Assembly: GCA_000648925.1 (NCBI GenBank)
Contig: JFHF01000028.1
Location: forward strand, 1-64,000
Length of the DNA: 64,000 nt
Reading direction: 5' to 3'
Origin: Caballeronia jiangsuensis
GTDB lineage: Bacteria > Pseudomonadota > Gammaproteobacteria > Burkholderiales > Burkholderiaceae
How positions within the stretch are numbered: position 1 is the first letter of the stretch; each line of letters begins with the position of its first letter. Made by a program: the position numbers and the translations under genes. Positions 25,771-33,965 of this stretch are shown here, in pieces. The notes under the pieces were generated by a model. That model ran no database searches. It was given only the letters and a program-made list of their open reading frames with translations, and had not been told where the DNA came from.

Positions 25771-27267
25771 ATGGGCGTCAGGAACAGAAAAATTGAAAAT
25801 CAACTCTTGGTCCCTGTCGCTGCAGCGAGGTTAGCCCCGTCCTACCCTGCTACAACCGCGTCAATCGCCGAGCTCGGCAGCGATGCCGTCGAGGTTCTCA
25901 CTGAAGAAGACGAGGCTGCGCTTCTTGAGAGGCTATCTTCTACAGACATGGCGCGGCTTTATTTGAGCAACGAATCAGAGGGCAAGAGGAACTACCAGCA
26001 GAGTCTCGATCTTTTCAGGGAAGGGGTCCCGGTTACCCAAGTAAAAGAAGAACTCCTTCTGAAAAAAGTCAGCCAGCGAGTACGGTTTATAAACCCGCTA
26101 AAGCTTCTGCAGAGCAAGTTGCATAACGCTCTCATTTTCGTCGCGCGTCCGACAATGTCGACGCATCAGGTCTTCTCGGTCTCGCTTGATTATCTATCGT
26201 GGTTAGTGGACCACAACGTGAACGACTACGCCTACTTGAAAGCGTCACTGTCAGAGATGCAGCAAGCGCTGATGCAGATTCCGGATGGTAATCGATGGTT
26301 CTCAACGCAGATGATTCAGGATGTTCTGATCGAAGGGACGACCCTACACTACAAGATTCCGGCGTTCCTCTGCAGGCTCTACGCCGCGCCGGATCGGTAC
26401 CATCACGTCTCGATGAGGATGAACGCGCGATTCAAAAGCAAATACACCCTCAACCTATATGAGTTATTGCGAGAAAACCTGTGGCGAGGAGAGACGGGTT
26501 ACATGACGCTCGACGAATTCAGAGAGCGAATGGGCGTTGGCCCAGAGGAATATACGGAGTTCAAACGTCTGAGTATGAGAGTGATACAACCGGCACTAGT
26601 GGAGCTTGAGTCGCTCGGCGACATTTTCGCCTCGGTGCGATATGGCCGGGAGAAGCGATTCGTCACTTCACTTAACTTCGTCATAATTCAAAATCCCAAC
26701 AGCAAACTATTGTCTGAGAGCGCCTACCTTGACCCGGGCCGGTACAAAGAACTTCGGGAAGAATTCGGTCTCAATCAGAAGCAGATTAAAGAGATTGCAG
26801 AAGCTTTCCCTATAGAACGAATCGAAGCGATATCTGATGTCTTGTTGTATCGCTACGTCCTCAACAGACAGAAAAACCCCGTTAAAAATTGGTTCTCCTT
26901 GTTTAAAAGTGCCCTACGAGACGAAGAGGACCGTTATCTACTAACGAATTCGGAGAAGGCCGAACTCTCACTGTTCCGAGAAAAGCGGCAGCAGGCGGCC
27001 CTGTTAGAAGATAATCAACGCCGTGAGCGGGAGCTGGAGCGGCGTCGGACCGCGGCCCGGAAGCACCAAAGCAATCGGATGGATGAGTATTGGTCACAAC
27101 TTCCGGAAGGCAGCCGCCAGGAACTGTGGGACGGATTCCTGAGCTCGCCGGAAGGAAAGCATTTCCGACAAGCTCGAAAACTGTCGCCCGGCAGCAGGCC
27201 TGACGTCACCCATCCGCTTGCAAGGGCAAGCTTTGCCGATTATCTTAATCGGTTAGAAGTAATTTGA
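25771..27267 (+). CDS. Plasmid replication initiator (Rep_3-like winged-helix protein)
   Basis: 498 aa from ATG 25771, which has GGAGGGAG seven bases upstream; the longer frame to 25513 runs through the iterons and is rejected. The body (about 60-330) has the paired winged-helix look of Rep_3/RepB initiators: INPLKLLQSKLHNALIFVARP, FSTQMIQDVLIEG, SKYTLNLYELLREN, then YMTLDEFRERMG and FKRLSMRVIQPALVELESLGD, the classic RepB C-terminal helices. A charged coiled-coil tail with Arg/Glu runs (about 405-440) extends it beyond the usual length. It binds the upstream iterons and recruits host replication proteins. Assignment to the group is by motif reading, not by search. Confidence 0.82.
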   Translation: MGVRNRKIENQLLVPVAAARLAPSYPATTASIAELGSDAVEVLTEEDEAALLERLSSTDMARLYLSNESEGKRNYQQSLDLFREGVPVTQVKEELLLKKVSQRVRFINPLKLLQSKLHNALIFVARPTMSTHQVFSVSLDYLSWLVDHNVNDYAYLKASLSEMQQALMQIPDGNRWFSTQMIQDVLIEGTTLHYKIPAFLCRLYAAPDRYHHVSMRMNARFKSKYTLNLYELLRENLWRGETGYMTLDEFRERMGVGPEEYTEFKRLSMRVIQPALVELESLGDIFASVRYGREKRFVTSLNFVIIQNPNSKLLSESAYLDPGRYKELREEFGLNQKQIKEIAEAFPIERIEAISDVLLYRYVLNRQKNPVKNWFSLFKSALRDEEDRYLLTNSEKAELSLFREKRQQAALLEDNQRRERELERRRTAARKHQSNRMDEYWSQLPEGSRQELWDGFLSSPEGKHFRQARKLSPGSRPDVTHPLARASFADYLNRLEVI

Positions 27268-27589
27268 ATTTTTTCGCTAATGCGATAATTTTTAAAACGT
27301 CCAAGCCCGGTTTCCACGTTTGTTTGCTCGTGACAAGCGACACGCGTCAAGCTCCACACAACGTCTCCTCCTCGACCACGGCTCCACTTCTCAGCCAATA
27401 TTCGTGCGCGACTTCCCGAAAGGTCTCGTGGGCTCAAATGTGTAGCGATGATAGCGCGGCCGCTTCGTCTCTTCGTGTGGAAGCCCTGCGCCCCTACCTC
27501 GCGTTAGTAACTTCTAAGGTCGGTACAGTCTCGTAGCCTCGCTGTTCATGCGGCAATGGCGGCAACCGTCACCCATAGAGGCTGCGTGG

Positions 27590-28120
27590 CTACCACGTGG
27601 TAGTGCGGCACACGAACCGTCGCTTATGCAGTGCGCGTGACTACCACGTGGTAGTACGGGGCGAGGACCGTCGCAGTGGGCGCTTGGTTGCTGACCTCGG
27701 GTAGTGTGAACGCGAACCGCGGCAATTGGGCGACTGCGTAGCTACCACGTGGTAGTGCGTAACGTGAACCGGGCCTCGGAGACCGCTGCCAAGCGTTAGT
27801 GCGTCGAGAGAAACCTAGCGTGAGGCGACTGCGGTTCTACCACGTGGTAGCGGGGGACGACCACCGCAACGCAGTACGATTCCATATCTCGTCGCGCGTA
27901 GTGCGGCGCGGACAGCGTCGGAACTAATTCATAAGATGAATACCGGATCGGTCGTGTGTCGACGGGCGACACTGGCGCGCACCACTTCGCAGACGGTAAG
28001 GCGACTAAGTGCCCACTGCGCTTGCCGCCGGCGGAGTTATGGATAGCGAGCAACTAGCGATTACGGCAAGGGCATGTTGCTAATGTTTCGGTTCGATCAA
28101 GCACTACCACGTGGTAGTGC
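27590..28120. repeat. Five parS-like palindromes upstream of parA (centromere)
   Basis: CTACCACGTGGTAG occurs perfectly at 27,590-27,603; 27,641-27,654; 27,742-27,755; 27,837-27,850 and 28,104-28,117. The last copy extends to a 20-bp palindrome, GCACTACCACGTGGTAGTGC (28,101-28,120). Decayed half-copies near 27,698 and 27,795 fill the gaps, giving a spacing close to 50 bp across the first part. CACGTG is the core also found in chromosomal parS, but the flanks differ. The sites lie directly before parAB and are the obvious ParB loading and plasmid segregation site. The region 27,268-28,229 holds no gene. Confidence 0.88.
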
Positions 28121-28229
28121 CAATTCCGCACTAACCCACAAGACCGGTTCGTACCTAAAGTAATTTCTAGATTCTGACCGCGCCTGCTTGTAGAATCGGA
28201 AGAAAATTTTTTAAACATATCCGGAGCCG

Positions 28230-28925
28230 ATGATGGGACTCGTAATCGCAGTCGCGAATCAGAAGGGCGGGGTAGGAAAAACGACAACAACGATGAACCT
28301 GGCGGGAGCCTTCTCCGCCTCGGGCTATCGGGTATTCGTTGCCGACGCGGATGGACAGCAGTCGTGCATGAGTTGGGCTGCGACTGCAGATCCTGAAAAA
28401 CCGCTCCCTTTCCGCGTGGGGGCGGTCCGCAAGCTTGAAAAGAACATCGGCAACGAGATCGGGCGATTGGCGGACGACTACGACGTCGTTCTTGTCGACT
28501 GTCCCCCGAACATTGACGACTTAACAACCGGTCGCGTCCTAGCAGTTGCCGATGCAACCATAGTTCCGACCAATGCGTCGCCTCTTGACCTTTGGAGTAG
28601 CGAAGGGATGATGGCACTGATTGAGCGGACACGGCTCCATAACAAAGCCGGTAAATTTGCAATTTTGGTCAGTAAAACAAATTCGAAAACTGTTTTACAT
28701 AAGCAAATGAGCGAGGTGTTACGGGAAAGCAATGTGTTGCTCCTACGAACAGCGGTACGGCAGCGAGAGGTCTATCCGCAGGCGGCGGCACTAGGACGAA
28801 CGGTTTTTGATGTCCGCGGGATTCGCGGCGTGAAGCTGGCCAAAGAGGAAATCAACGCTCTCTTCGACGAACTCGTGGAGTTGTTGAACAGCGAGGAAGA
28901 TGCTGCAGAGGTGTCGCATGGCTAA
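28230..28925 (+). CDS. parA: ParA partition ATPase (type Ib-like, short)
   Basis: 231 aa (or 230 from the second ATG). The deviant Walker A KGGVGKTTTTMNLA is near residues 12-25, followed by VADADGQQSCMSW and the Walker B region VVLVDCPPNID. There is no N-terminal HTH domain, which places it with short ParA proteins that do not autoregulate through a large N-domain. It drives plasmid segregation with the ParB encoded next. The parB start overlaps the parA stop by eight bases, so the two are coupled. A GGAG lies just upstream of the start. Confidence 0.93.
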   Translation: MMGLVIAVANQKGGVGKTTTTMNLAGAFSASGYRVFVADADGQQSCMSWAATADPEKPLPFRVGAVRKLEKNIGNEIGRLADDYDVVLVDCPPNIDDLTTGRVLAVADATIVPTNASPLDLWSSEGMMALIERTRLHNKAGKFAILVSKTNSKTVLHKQMSEVLRESNVLLLRTAVRQREVYPQAAALGRTVFDVRGIRGVKLAKEEINALFDELVELLNSEEDAAEVSHG

Positions 28926-29925
28926 GTTAAACCTAACTAGCCGGGTTAGAGCCGGCATGGCTTTGGAACGTCAATCTGCGGAGGCGCGCCTGCAGAAGAA
29001 TGCAGTCGCCGAGACTGCGCTGAGGGAGGCAGCAACGGTTGTCGGTGTGCCGCCGTTTCACGGCGATGACGTGGCGACGAGAGTCCCGAGGCAAAAAATC
29101 AAAATTGCAGATACGGTTTCGAACCCCTACAACCCTCGAACTTTTTATAGCGCCGAGACGATTGATGGCTTGGCTCGCAGCCTAGAAGTAGACGGACAAC
29201 TTGAGCCTATTAAGGTAACTCGGCTTTCGGAGTATCCCGGAAAATGGGTGATCATCGACGGCGAACGGCGGGTACGCGCAGCAAAATCACGCGGCGCAGA
29301 ATACATCGACGCGGAGTTGCACGAAGAGCGCCTGGAAAATAAGGCACTTTATCTTCGAGCATACAAGGCGAACAAAGAGCGCGACGCGCAAACGGTTTTC
29401 GACGACGCAATTGCGTGGAGCCGCCTTCTCGAACAAGGCATTTACCGAGATTACTCAGAGCTTGCCGCGGCCGTGAACGAAGCGCCGACACACGTGAACA
29501 AGGTGATACTTCTTAACAGCCTACCTCCCTCGTTCTTAAGCCGGATGGCTCAATCTTCGGATACTGTCGGTCTTGCCCATGCGTACAACCTCAAGCTCAT
29601 TCTCGAGCGAGGAGGGCAGGCAGTAGCCGAACATTGGCTTCAAGAGATTCTGGAAGGCCGAGCGAGCGTGAGACGGCTTGAACAAGCTGCTTCCGCAGAA
29701 GCACCGACGCGCCGGGCAGGTTCGAGGCGTGTTCATTACCAATCGCGAGTTCAGTTCAAGCGGCGTGATGGTGGTCCTCTTGGCGAATTGAAGTTGTTCG
29801 CCGACGGAAGGACAGAACTCAGTCTCCAAGGCGTCGATGGCGAATCTCAACAGATGCTAGCTGAGCGCATGAAACAGCTTATCGAAAGTTGGACCCGCGA
29901 ACTTGACGGCGAGGCCTCGGTGTAA
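28918..29925 (+). CDS. parB: ParB partition protein
   Basis: 335 aa from ATG 28918, inside the end of parA. The N-terminal ParB/Srx fold includes NPYNPRTFYSAETIDGLARSLEVDGQLEPIKV and WVIIDGERRVRAAKSRG, the CTP-binding part (ERRVRAA is the GERRxRA box). An HTH domain follows (about 155-215: GIYRDYSELAAAVNEAPTHVNKVILL), then a C-terminal dimer domain. It should bind the CTACCACGTGGTAG sites upstream of parA and spread from there. Confidence 0.93.
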   Translation: MAKLNLTSRVRAGMALERQSAEARLQKNAVAETALREAATVVGVPPFHGDDVATRVPRQKIKIADTVSNPYNPRTFYSAETIDGLARSLEVDGQLEPIKVTRLSEYPGKWVIIDGERRVRAAKSRGAEYIDAELHEERLENKALYLRAYKANKERDAQTVFDDAIAWSRLLEQGIYRDYSELAAAVNEAPTHVNKVILLNSLPPSFLSRMAQSSDTVGLAHAYNLKLILERGGQAVAEHWLQEILEGRASVRRLEQAASAEAPTRRAGSRRVHYQSRVQFKRRDGGPLGELKLFADGRTELSLQGVDGESQQMLAERMKQLIESWTRELDGEASV

Positions 29926-30225
29926 TGGTTTGAGATGCGCAAAGGCGTGGAAGCCGCCCGACGATGAGGCGTCTTCTCCCTCACCGCCAGCTGAGGTAGA
30001 CATCCAAGCAGTCCGCTCACCAGCTAAACGCTGAGTGCTGACGACGGGGGCGGCAGCAAAGCCGACGCGGCCGATGCGTGATTGAAGAAACGCAAGATTC
30101 TGGCCGGTAGGACGGACCCCATTCGGTTTACACATAGGCCGAAAAGAACAACTTATTTGCCGCCTTTCGCCGCTTTGCGCGGCGCTGCTAGATCAGATAA
30201 TCGCCGCGGCAACGGAAGAAAAACA
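29926..30225. other. 300-base gap between parB and the downstream ParB-like gene
   Basis: No convincing coding frame. Small G+C dyads (for example CGCCGC...GCGGCG near 30,165-30,185) are present but no clear promoter or terminator. It may hold the promoter of the next gene. Confidence 0.4.
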
Positions 30226-31242
30226 ATGACCGCACTAGCTGGCACACCGATATCTCGTGATCCTCTCGCACTGGCTGAGCTCTACCACTCGGGACTTGGC
30301 ACCTCATGGCAGACTCGTCGGGAAGCGGTCGCTGCATTCGCCCGATTCACTCCGAAGGTGACTGATGGAGCACTGAGCCGAGCCATTTCCGTTTCTAAGA
30401 TGCCGCCGCAGGTATTGGCATTGTTTGAAACGGCAGGGATATGGCACGAAACGGCTAGACACCTGATACGACTTGTCCGAAAGCACGGCCCCGACGTTAT
30501 CTGTCAGCGAGCGATGGAAATTGATCCGTTAGGGCTGCGGTGGTCGGAAATCATCCAGCTCCTCGACGGTACAGACGCCAAGCCACCGCAACGAATCTTT
30601 CGCCCGATCGCGCCGTTGGCACTAGCTGCCGAGTACAAGCGAGGGATCGACGAGGGGCGATGGACGTCGATGATCACTGCCGTTGCCGCGACTCCGACGT
30701 GGGAGCGCACTGCGCTTGCAAAAGCGGTGTCCATTTCAGAGCTACCGCCAGAGGTGTTGCAGCTCTTTGAGCTCAAGCGCGTTACATATGATCTCGGCGC
30801 GACGCTCGTCAAAATTCGAAACGCTATTGGCGAACGGGAGATGGCTGCGCGTGCGCAAAATATCTTGAGCGCACCTCGTCGTAGAACAACGAATGAGATC
30901 CTGGCGAACCTGCTGCAGGTGCGGCCGGAACAAGGGGTGGAATTGGCGGTACGCCGCGAACAAACGTCAATGGTCTTTGAATTCAGGGTTCCGTTAGAGG
31001 AGGCTGAAGAGTTGATGAACAGTACCAGCGAGATTGCAGCGCTGGTTCAGGTGGCGTTGATGAACATCCGTTTCAAGCGCAACGTCGATCCTGGCCTGGT
31101 CAAAGCACGTTGGGGTAGCAACAAAGAAAAGCGCCCCGTAGCCAAACGAATGGCCGCAGCAGGCAGTTCGCTTCGCCAAATTGCTACCGAGTTGGGGGTC
31201 GCCAAGACAACCATCGCTAAGTGGATTTCGGACGAAGCGTAA
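30226..31242 (+). CDS. Tandem ParB-like DNA-binding repeat protein (partition-associated)
   Basis: 338 aa from ATG 30226; the frame open to 30082 lacks a better start. Two similar modules are visible. Residues about 12-92 start PLALAELYHSG and contain LSRAISVSKMPPQVLALFE; residues about 132-215 start PLALAAEYKRG and contain LAKAVSISELPPEVLQLFE. Each looks like the central helical DNA-binding part of ParB/KorB. The N-terminal CTPase box of ParB is absent. The C-terminus ends with a recombinase-type HTH (AAGSSLRQIATELGVAKTTIAKWISDEA). It lies in the par locus and may be a third partition or copy-control protein. No named family is recognised. Confidence 0.7.
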   Translation: MTALAGTPISRDPLALAELYHSGLGTSWQTRREAVAAFARFTPKVTDGALSRAISVSKMPPQVLALFETAGIWHETARHLIRLVRKHGPDVICQRAMEIDPLGLRWSEIIQLLDGTDAKPPQRIFRPIAPLALAAEYKRGIDEGRWTSMITAVAATPTWERTALAKAVSISELPPEVLQLFELKRVTYDLGATLVKIRNAIGEREMAARAQNILSAPRRRTTNEILANLLQVRPEQGVELAVRREQTSMVFEFRVPLEEAEELMNSTSEIAALVQVALMNIRFKRNVDPGLVKARWGSNKEKRPVAKRMAAAGSSLRQIATELGVAKTTIAKWISDEA

Positions 31243-31365
31243 TGAGGGTCGCGGGGAGGGGCCTCGCTAAAGTCGATATACTGAATTTCCCTCAACCGTC
31301 TCACAGTTGCAAGCGCAAGGGACGCCCAGAAGCACAGGAGCCGCCAGCCAAAACGCGGTAGGATA

Positions 31366-31381
31366 CTGTATATACATACAG
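31366..31381. promoter_or_regulatory. LexA (SOS) box
   Basis: CTGTATATACATACAG fits the CTGT-N8-ACAG LexA consensus exactly and is preceded by TA and followed by TA. It lies upstream of the small reading frames at 31,396 and 31,472, suggesting that they are induced by DNA damage. Confidence 0.65.
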
Positions 31382-31471
31382 TACTGAGACGCACCATGCG
31401 ACTTCCTAGTTTCTTGCCGGTCAGCTACCACGAGCTACGAGTGCTTTGGTGCAGGTACAGGGGATCCTGAC

Positions 31472-31633
31472 GTGCAGCGTCTCGTCCTAGAGGTACAGCG
31501 CTTCCGCGGAGTTGTCGACGATGCCTACCAACTTCAGCAGGTAATTGAAAAGTGCTGGCGAGAGGAGGGGCATGGTCAACTCGTTGCGCTCGAAAAGCTA
31601 CGCCTCTTATTGAACAACGAAAGGACGCGCTAG
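31472..31633 (+). CDS. Small hypothetical protein, 53 aa, behind a LexA box
   Basis: GTG start at 31472, overlapping the stop of a 24-codon leader frame (ATG 31,396, MRLPSFLPVSYHELRVLWC...). The protein is helical and charged (QRLVLEVQRFRGVVDDAYQ, KCWREEGHGQLVALEKLRLL). The two frames may be one gene broken by a frameshift or an upstream leader plus gene. Placement about 90 bases after a perfect LexA box suggests an SOS-controlled role. No family recognised. The remainder of 31,243-31,834 holds no other gene. Confidence 0.4.
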   Translation: MQRLVLEVQRFRGVVDDAYQLQQVIEKCWREEGHGQLVALEKLRLLLNNERTR

Positions 31634-31834
31634 CGGAGAAGCGCCAACCCCACACCGAGTTTCACCGGTGAAACTGCGCAGGGAGCGGGAGAGGGGTAGT
31701 TAGGGTTATCCCGAATACAGCAACGATTTGTTGTTCGATCGCTAATTAATCTTAAGCGGACGCTTACCTATACTTAGAGCACTGAAACGCAAACAGGGCT
31801 GTTTGCGAAGAACAAAGATCTGGAGGTAAGCATC

Positions 31835-32134
31835 ATGAAACTCGCAACTCTCATCGTCGCCGCTGCACTCGCTATCCCTGCAGCTTCCTCATTTGCTCAG
31901 AGCCAACCGGTGACTCGCGCGCAGGTCAAGGCCGAACTTGTCCAGCTCCGAGATGCTGGCTACAACCCGAGCTTGGATCGCACGACGTACCCGGCGCAGA
32001 TCCAAGCTGCCGAAGCCAAGGTCGCTGCACAGAACGGCCAGAATAGCTACGGTGGCGTCGCCGACACTGCGTCGGCATCGGGCGGCCCGGCTCACACCGG
32101 CAATAGCATCGCTCCCGTTTATTTCGGTCACTAA
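31835..32134 (+). CDS. DUF4148 secreted protein
   Basis: 99 aa: signal peptide MKLATLIVAAALAIPAASSFAQ, then the DUF4148 motif VTRAQVKAELVQLRDAGYNPS and the YPAQIQAAEAKVAAQ stretch. This small periplasmic or secreted family is very common in Burkholderia and its relatives and its function is unknown. A good ribosome-binding site (GGAGGT) precedes the ATG. Two terminator-like hairpins follow. Confidence 0.93.
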   Translation: MKLATLIVAAALAIPAASSFAQSQPVTRAQVKAELVQLRDAGYNPSLDRTTYPAQIQAAEAKVAAQNGQNSYGGVADTASASGGPAHTGNSIAPVYFGH

Positions 32135-32174
32135 TCGACCGAGGGAGCCAAGTAGATCGCGCTAGAAACTAGAG

Positions 32175-32281
32175 AACTGGCCGCTGCAGGGATACCGCAG
32201 ACGGCCAGTTTGCTTATTAGCACCTCCGCCACCGGCAGAGCCGATGGCTTGCCCAGTACCAGAGAGGTCCTGGGCTTTTTT
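32175..32281 (+). terminator. Two terminator-like hairpins after the DUF4148 gene
   Basis: The first pairs AACTGGCCGCTGC with GCAG-A-CGGCCAGTT (32,175-32,210) and lacks a good T tract. The second pairs GCCCAG with CTGGGC and runs into TTTTTT (32,251-32,281). Together they separate the DUF4148 transcript from the convergent parDE genes. Confidence 0.7.
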
Positions 32282-32308
32282 GCGCTCTTCCGACTTCTTT
32301 GTGTGGGT

Positions 32309-32608
32309 CTACGGGAAGAGGATAGCGGCGATGTCTCGGGCGCTATGCAGCACATGAATGACGTCGATGCGCTCGGGGTGCCCGATCACACGATAGAAAA
32401 TCTGATAGCTGCCGTGAACGCGATGTCGCACGCCGCGATCTTCGTAGCGAGGCACGAGCGGGTAGGCGAGGGGCATGTCGGCGAGGCTCATGCACTTGTC
32501 ACGTAGCTCGCGAACGAAGCTCAATGCACGGCGTGGATTGTCGCGGGCGATGTAGTCGCCGATGGCCTCAAGCTCCGCCTGCGCCCCGGGTAGGATGCGA
32601 ACGATCAT
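32309..32608 (-). CDS. parE: ParE-type toxin
   Basis: 99 aa. RelE/ParE fold: VRILPGAQAELEAIGDYIARDNPRRALSFVRELR at the N-terminus, YRVHGSYQIFYRV-like core strand and IDVIHVLHSARD near the end, all typical of ParE. Family toxins poison DNA gyrase. It overlaps its antitoxin gene by four bases, the usual order antitoxin-toxin. It should stabilise the plasmid by post-segregational killing. Confidence 0.92.
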   Translation of the reverse strand: MIVRILPGAQAELEAIGDYIARDNPRRALSFVRELRDKCMSLADMPLAYPLVPRYEDRGVRHRVHGSYQIFYRVIGHPERIDVIHVLHSARDIAAILFP

Positions 32609-32862
32609 GCCTTGCCGTTAACCATCGCCTGATACTTGGCTTCCAGCCGGTCGAACACTTCTTCGGCGGGTTTTCCTCGACCCGCGTCTGAATCGGCGAT
32701 GCCTTGCTCGATCACGGCATCCAGCGCGGCAAGCTGCGTCTCACGATCCTGAATCAGTCGCACGCCTTCGCGGAGCACTTCGCTTTTCGAGCCGTAGCGT
32801 CCTGACTCGACCAGCTTCGTAATGTACCCCTCGAGCTGCTGTCCAAGGTCTGCGCTAATCAT
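32605..32862 (-). CDS. parD: ParD-type antitoxin
   Basis: 85 aa from ATG 32862; an in-frame ATG 42 bases upstream is possible. The N-terminal ribbon-helix-helix reads ISADLGQQLEGYITKLVESGRYGSKSEVLREGVRLIQDRE, the classic ParD pattern. The C-terminal tail binds the toxin. It should repress its own promoter together with ParE. Confidence 0.92.
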   Translation of the reverse strand: MISADLGQQLEGYITKLVESGRYGSKSEVLREGVRLIQDRETQLAALDAVIEQGIADSDAGRGKPAEEVFDRLEAKYQAMVNGKA

Positions 32863-32875
32863 CTCTACCCTCCAA

Positions 32876-33352
32876 TTAAGTCCTAATAGTGCAGCGCTTA
32901 TCAACTATTATCAAGCAAAGTTGTGAGCGTCGGGTCTCGAGCTGCGAGCCGGCTGCATGCCAGTCGTCACCGCGCTTCAAGTACGCCTCAGCTGTGTCGT
33001 TGAGATACTTCTCGTACGGGTAACGCAGAGCGACGAAATTGTGGGACCAGTCGGCTAGCACCGTGACATGGTCCCGGAGATCCGATGGCCCGATGCGTTC
33101 TCCGGCAACGCGAAGAAGATCGACCTGGAGTTCCTGTGGGAGCGCTGCGAAAATCTCATGGTAGCGGTGGCCGCGCGCCAAGCCGCTCTCCGGCACGGCC
33201 GTGTTGTGGACGAATTTGAGCAGCAGTTCGAAGGCCAAAAGCTCGAACAGATGACTTCCGTTCGACGAAAGGCGTATCGATCGTAGCGCTTGGACATCAT
33301 CGAAACGTTCGATAGCCTTGCGGTACATCAGACGCAGGGCGTGCGGTGCCAT
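32876..33352 (-). CDS. HEPN-like hypothetical protein
   Basis: 158 aa from ATG 33352. All-helical, with LFELLAFELLLKFVHNTA, RGHRYHEIFAALPQELQ and SHNFVALRYPYEKYL. The layout, with the ALRYPYE end, resembles HEPN/AbiV-type or HEPN-SAV-like proteins, but the RNase motif RxxxxH is not clear, so the call is tentative. It lies 14 bases upstream of the parD start on the same strand and could be a third member of the toxin-antitoxin locus or an older decayed neighbour. Confidence 0.55.
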   Translation of the reverse strand: MAPHALRLMYRKAIERFDDVQALRSIRLSSNGSHLFELLAFELLLKFVHNTAVPESGLARGHRYHEIFAALPQELQVDLLRVAGERIGPSDLRDHVTVLADWSHNFVALRYPYEKYLNDTAEAYLKRGDDWHAAGSQLETRRSQLCLIIVDKRCTIRT

Positions 33353-33537
33353 GGCAAGTCCCAAAAGACGTGAATTCTACGCTCGCCTTGACGCGACAAG
33401 GGTGAGCCTCAGTCATGCGGGCAGAATAACGAACGACGTAACGCAGTCAGCAATTGCCGGGAGGCGCAATAGACAGGCGATGCCCCGTGGTCCCCTGCAT
33501 CAAGCCATCAACTCGCAAGGGTAATGGACTTTGTGCA

Positions 33538-33813
33538 TCAATAGCCGTAATGCGCCCGCCGGCGCTCGTACTCTTGGCGCTCCCGCCATTCCCGACGCTC
33601 GCGCCATTCATGCTCGCGCCATTCGCGTTGACGCCAGTCTTCCCCATAGACGACCGGTGCAGGCACGGTTTGATAGACCACTGCCGGCGGAGGTGGCGGG
33701 GCGTAGTAGACGGGCGGGGGAGGAGGCTCGCGGATTGCGCTTTCTTCGCTCAGTCGCTTGTGGACGTCGGCTTCCGACACACCGAATGCTTCTCCCTGTG
33801 TCAGTCGGCGCAA
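33538..33813 (-). CDS. Pro-rich small protein with WRE repeats, hypothetical
   Basis: 91 aa. The middle holds PPPPPVYYAPPPPPAVVY and the C-terminus a run of W-R-E/Q-x-E-R units ending RRRAHYGY. Similar tails are common in small Burkholderia envelope proteins, which usually have a signal peptide. None is visible here, so the 5' end may be lost. A short gapped region (33,365-33,537) without genes precedes it. Confidence 0.45.
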   Translation of the reverse strand: MRRLTQGEAFGVSEADVHKRLSEESAIREPPPPPVYYAPPPPPAVVYQTVPAPVVYGEDWRQREWREHEWRERREWRERQEYERRRAHYGY

Positions 33814-33965
33814 AGAGCATGAGCGTTCTCGAAGGTGTCTTCGCCGCCGTGGTGGATGTGAGCGAAGCGAACCTCGGGGAGCGGATTTACGTCATGCGAA
33901 TAACAAGACGCGTCGGAGCTTGCAGACGTCGCAGTGGTAGGGGAGTGGTGTTAACGCACGTGCGG

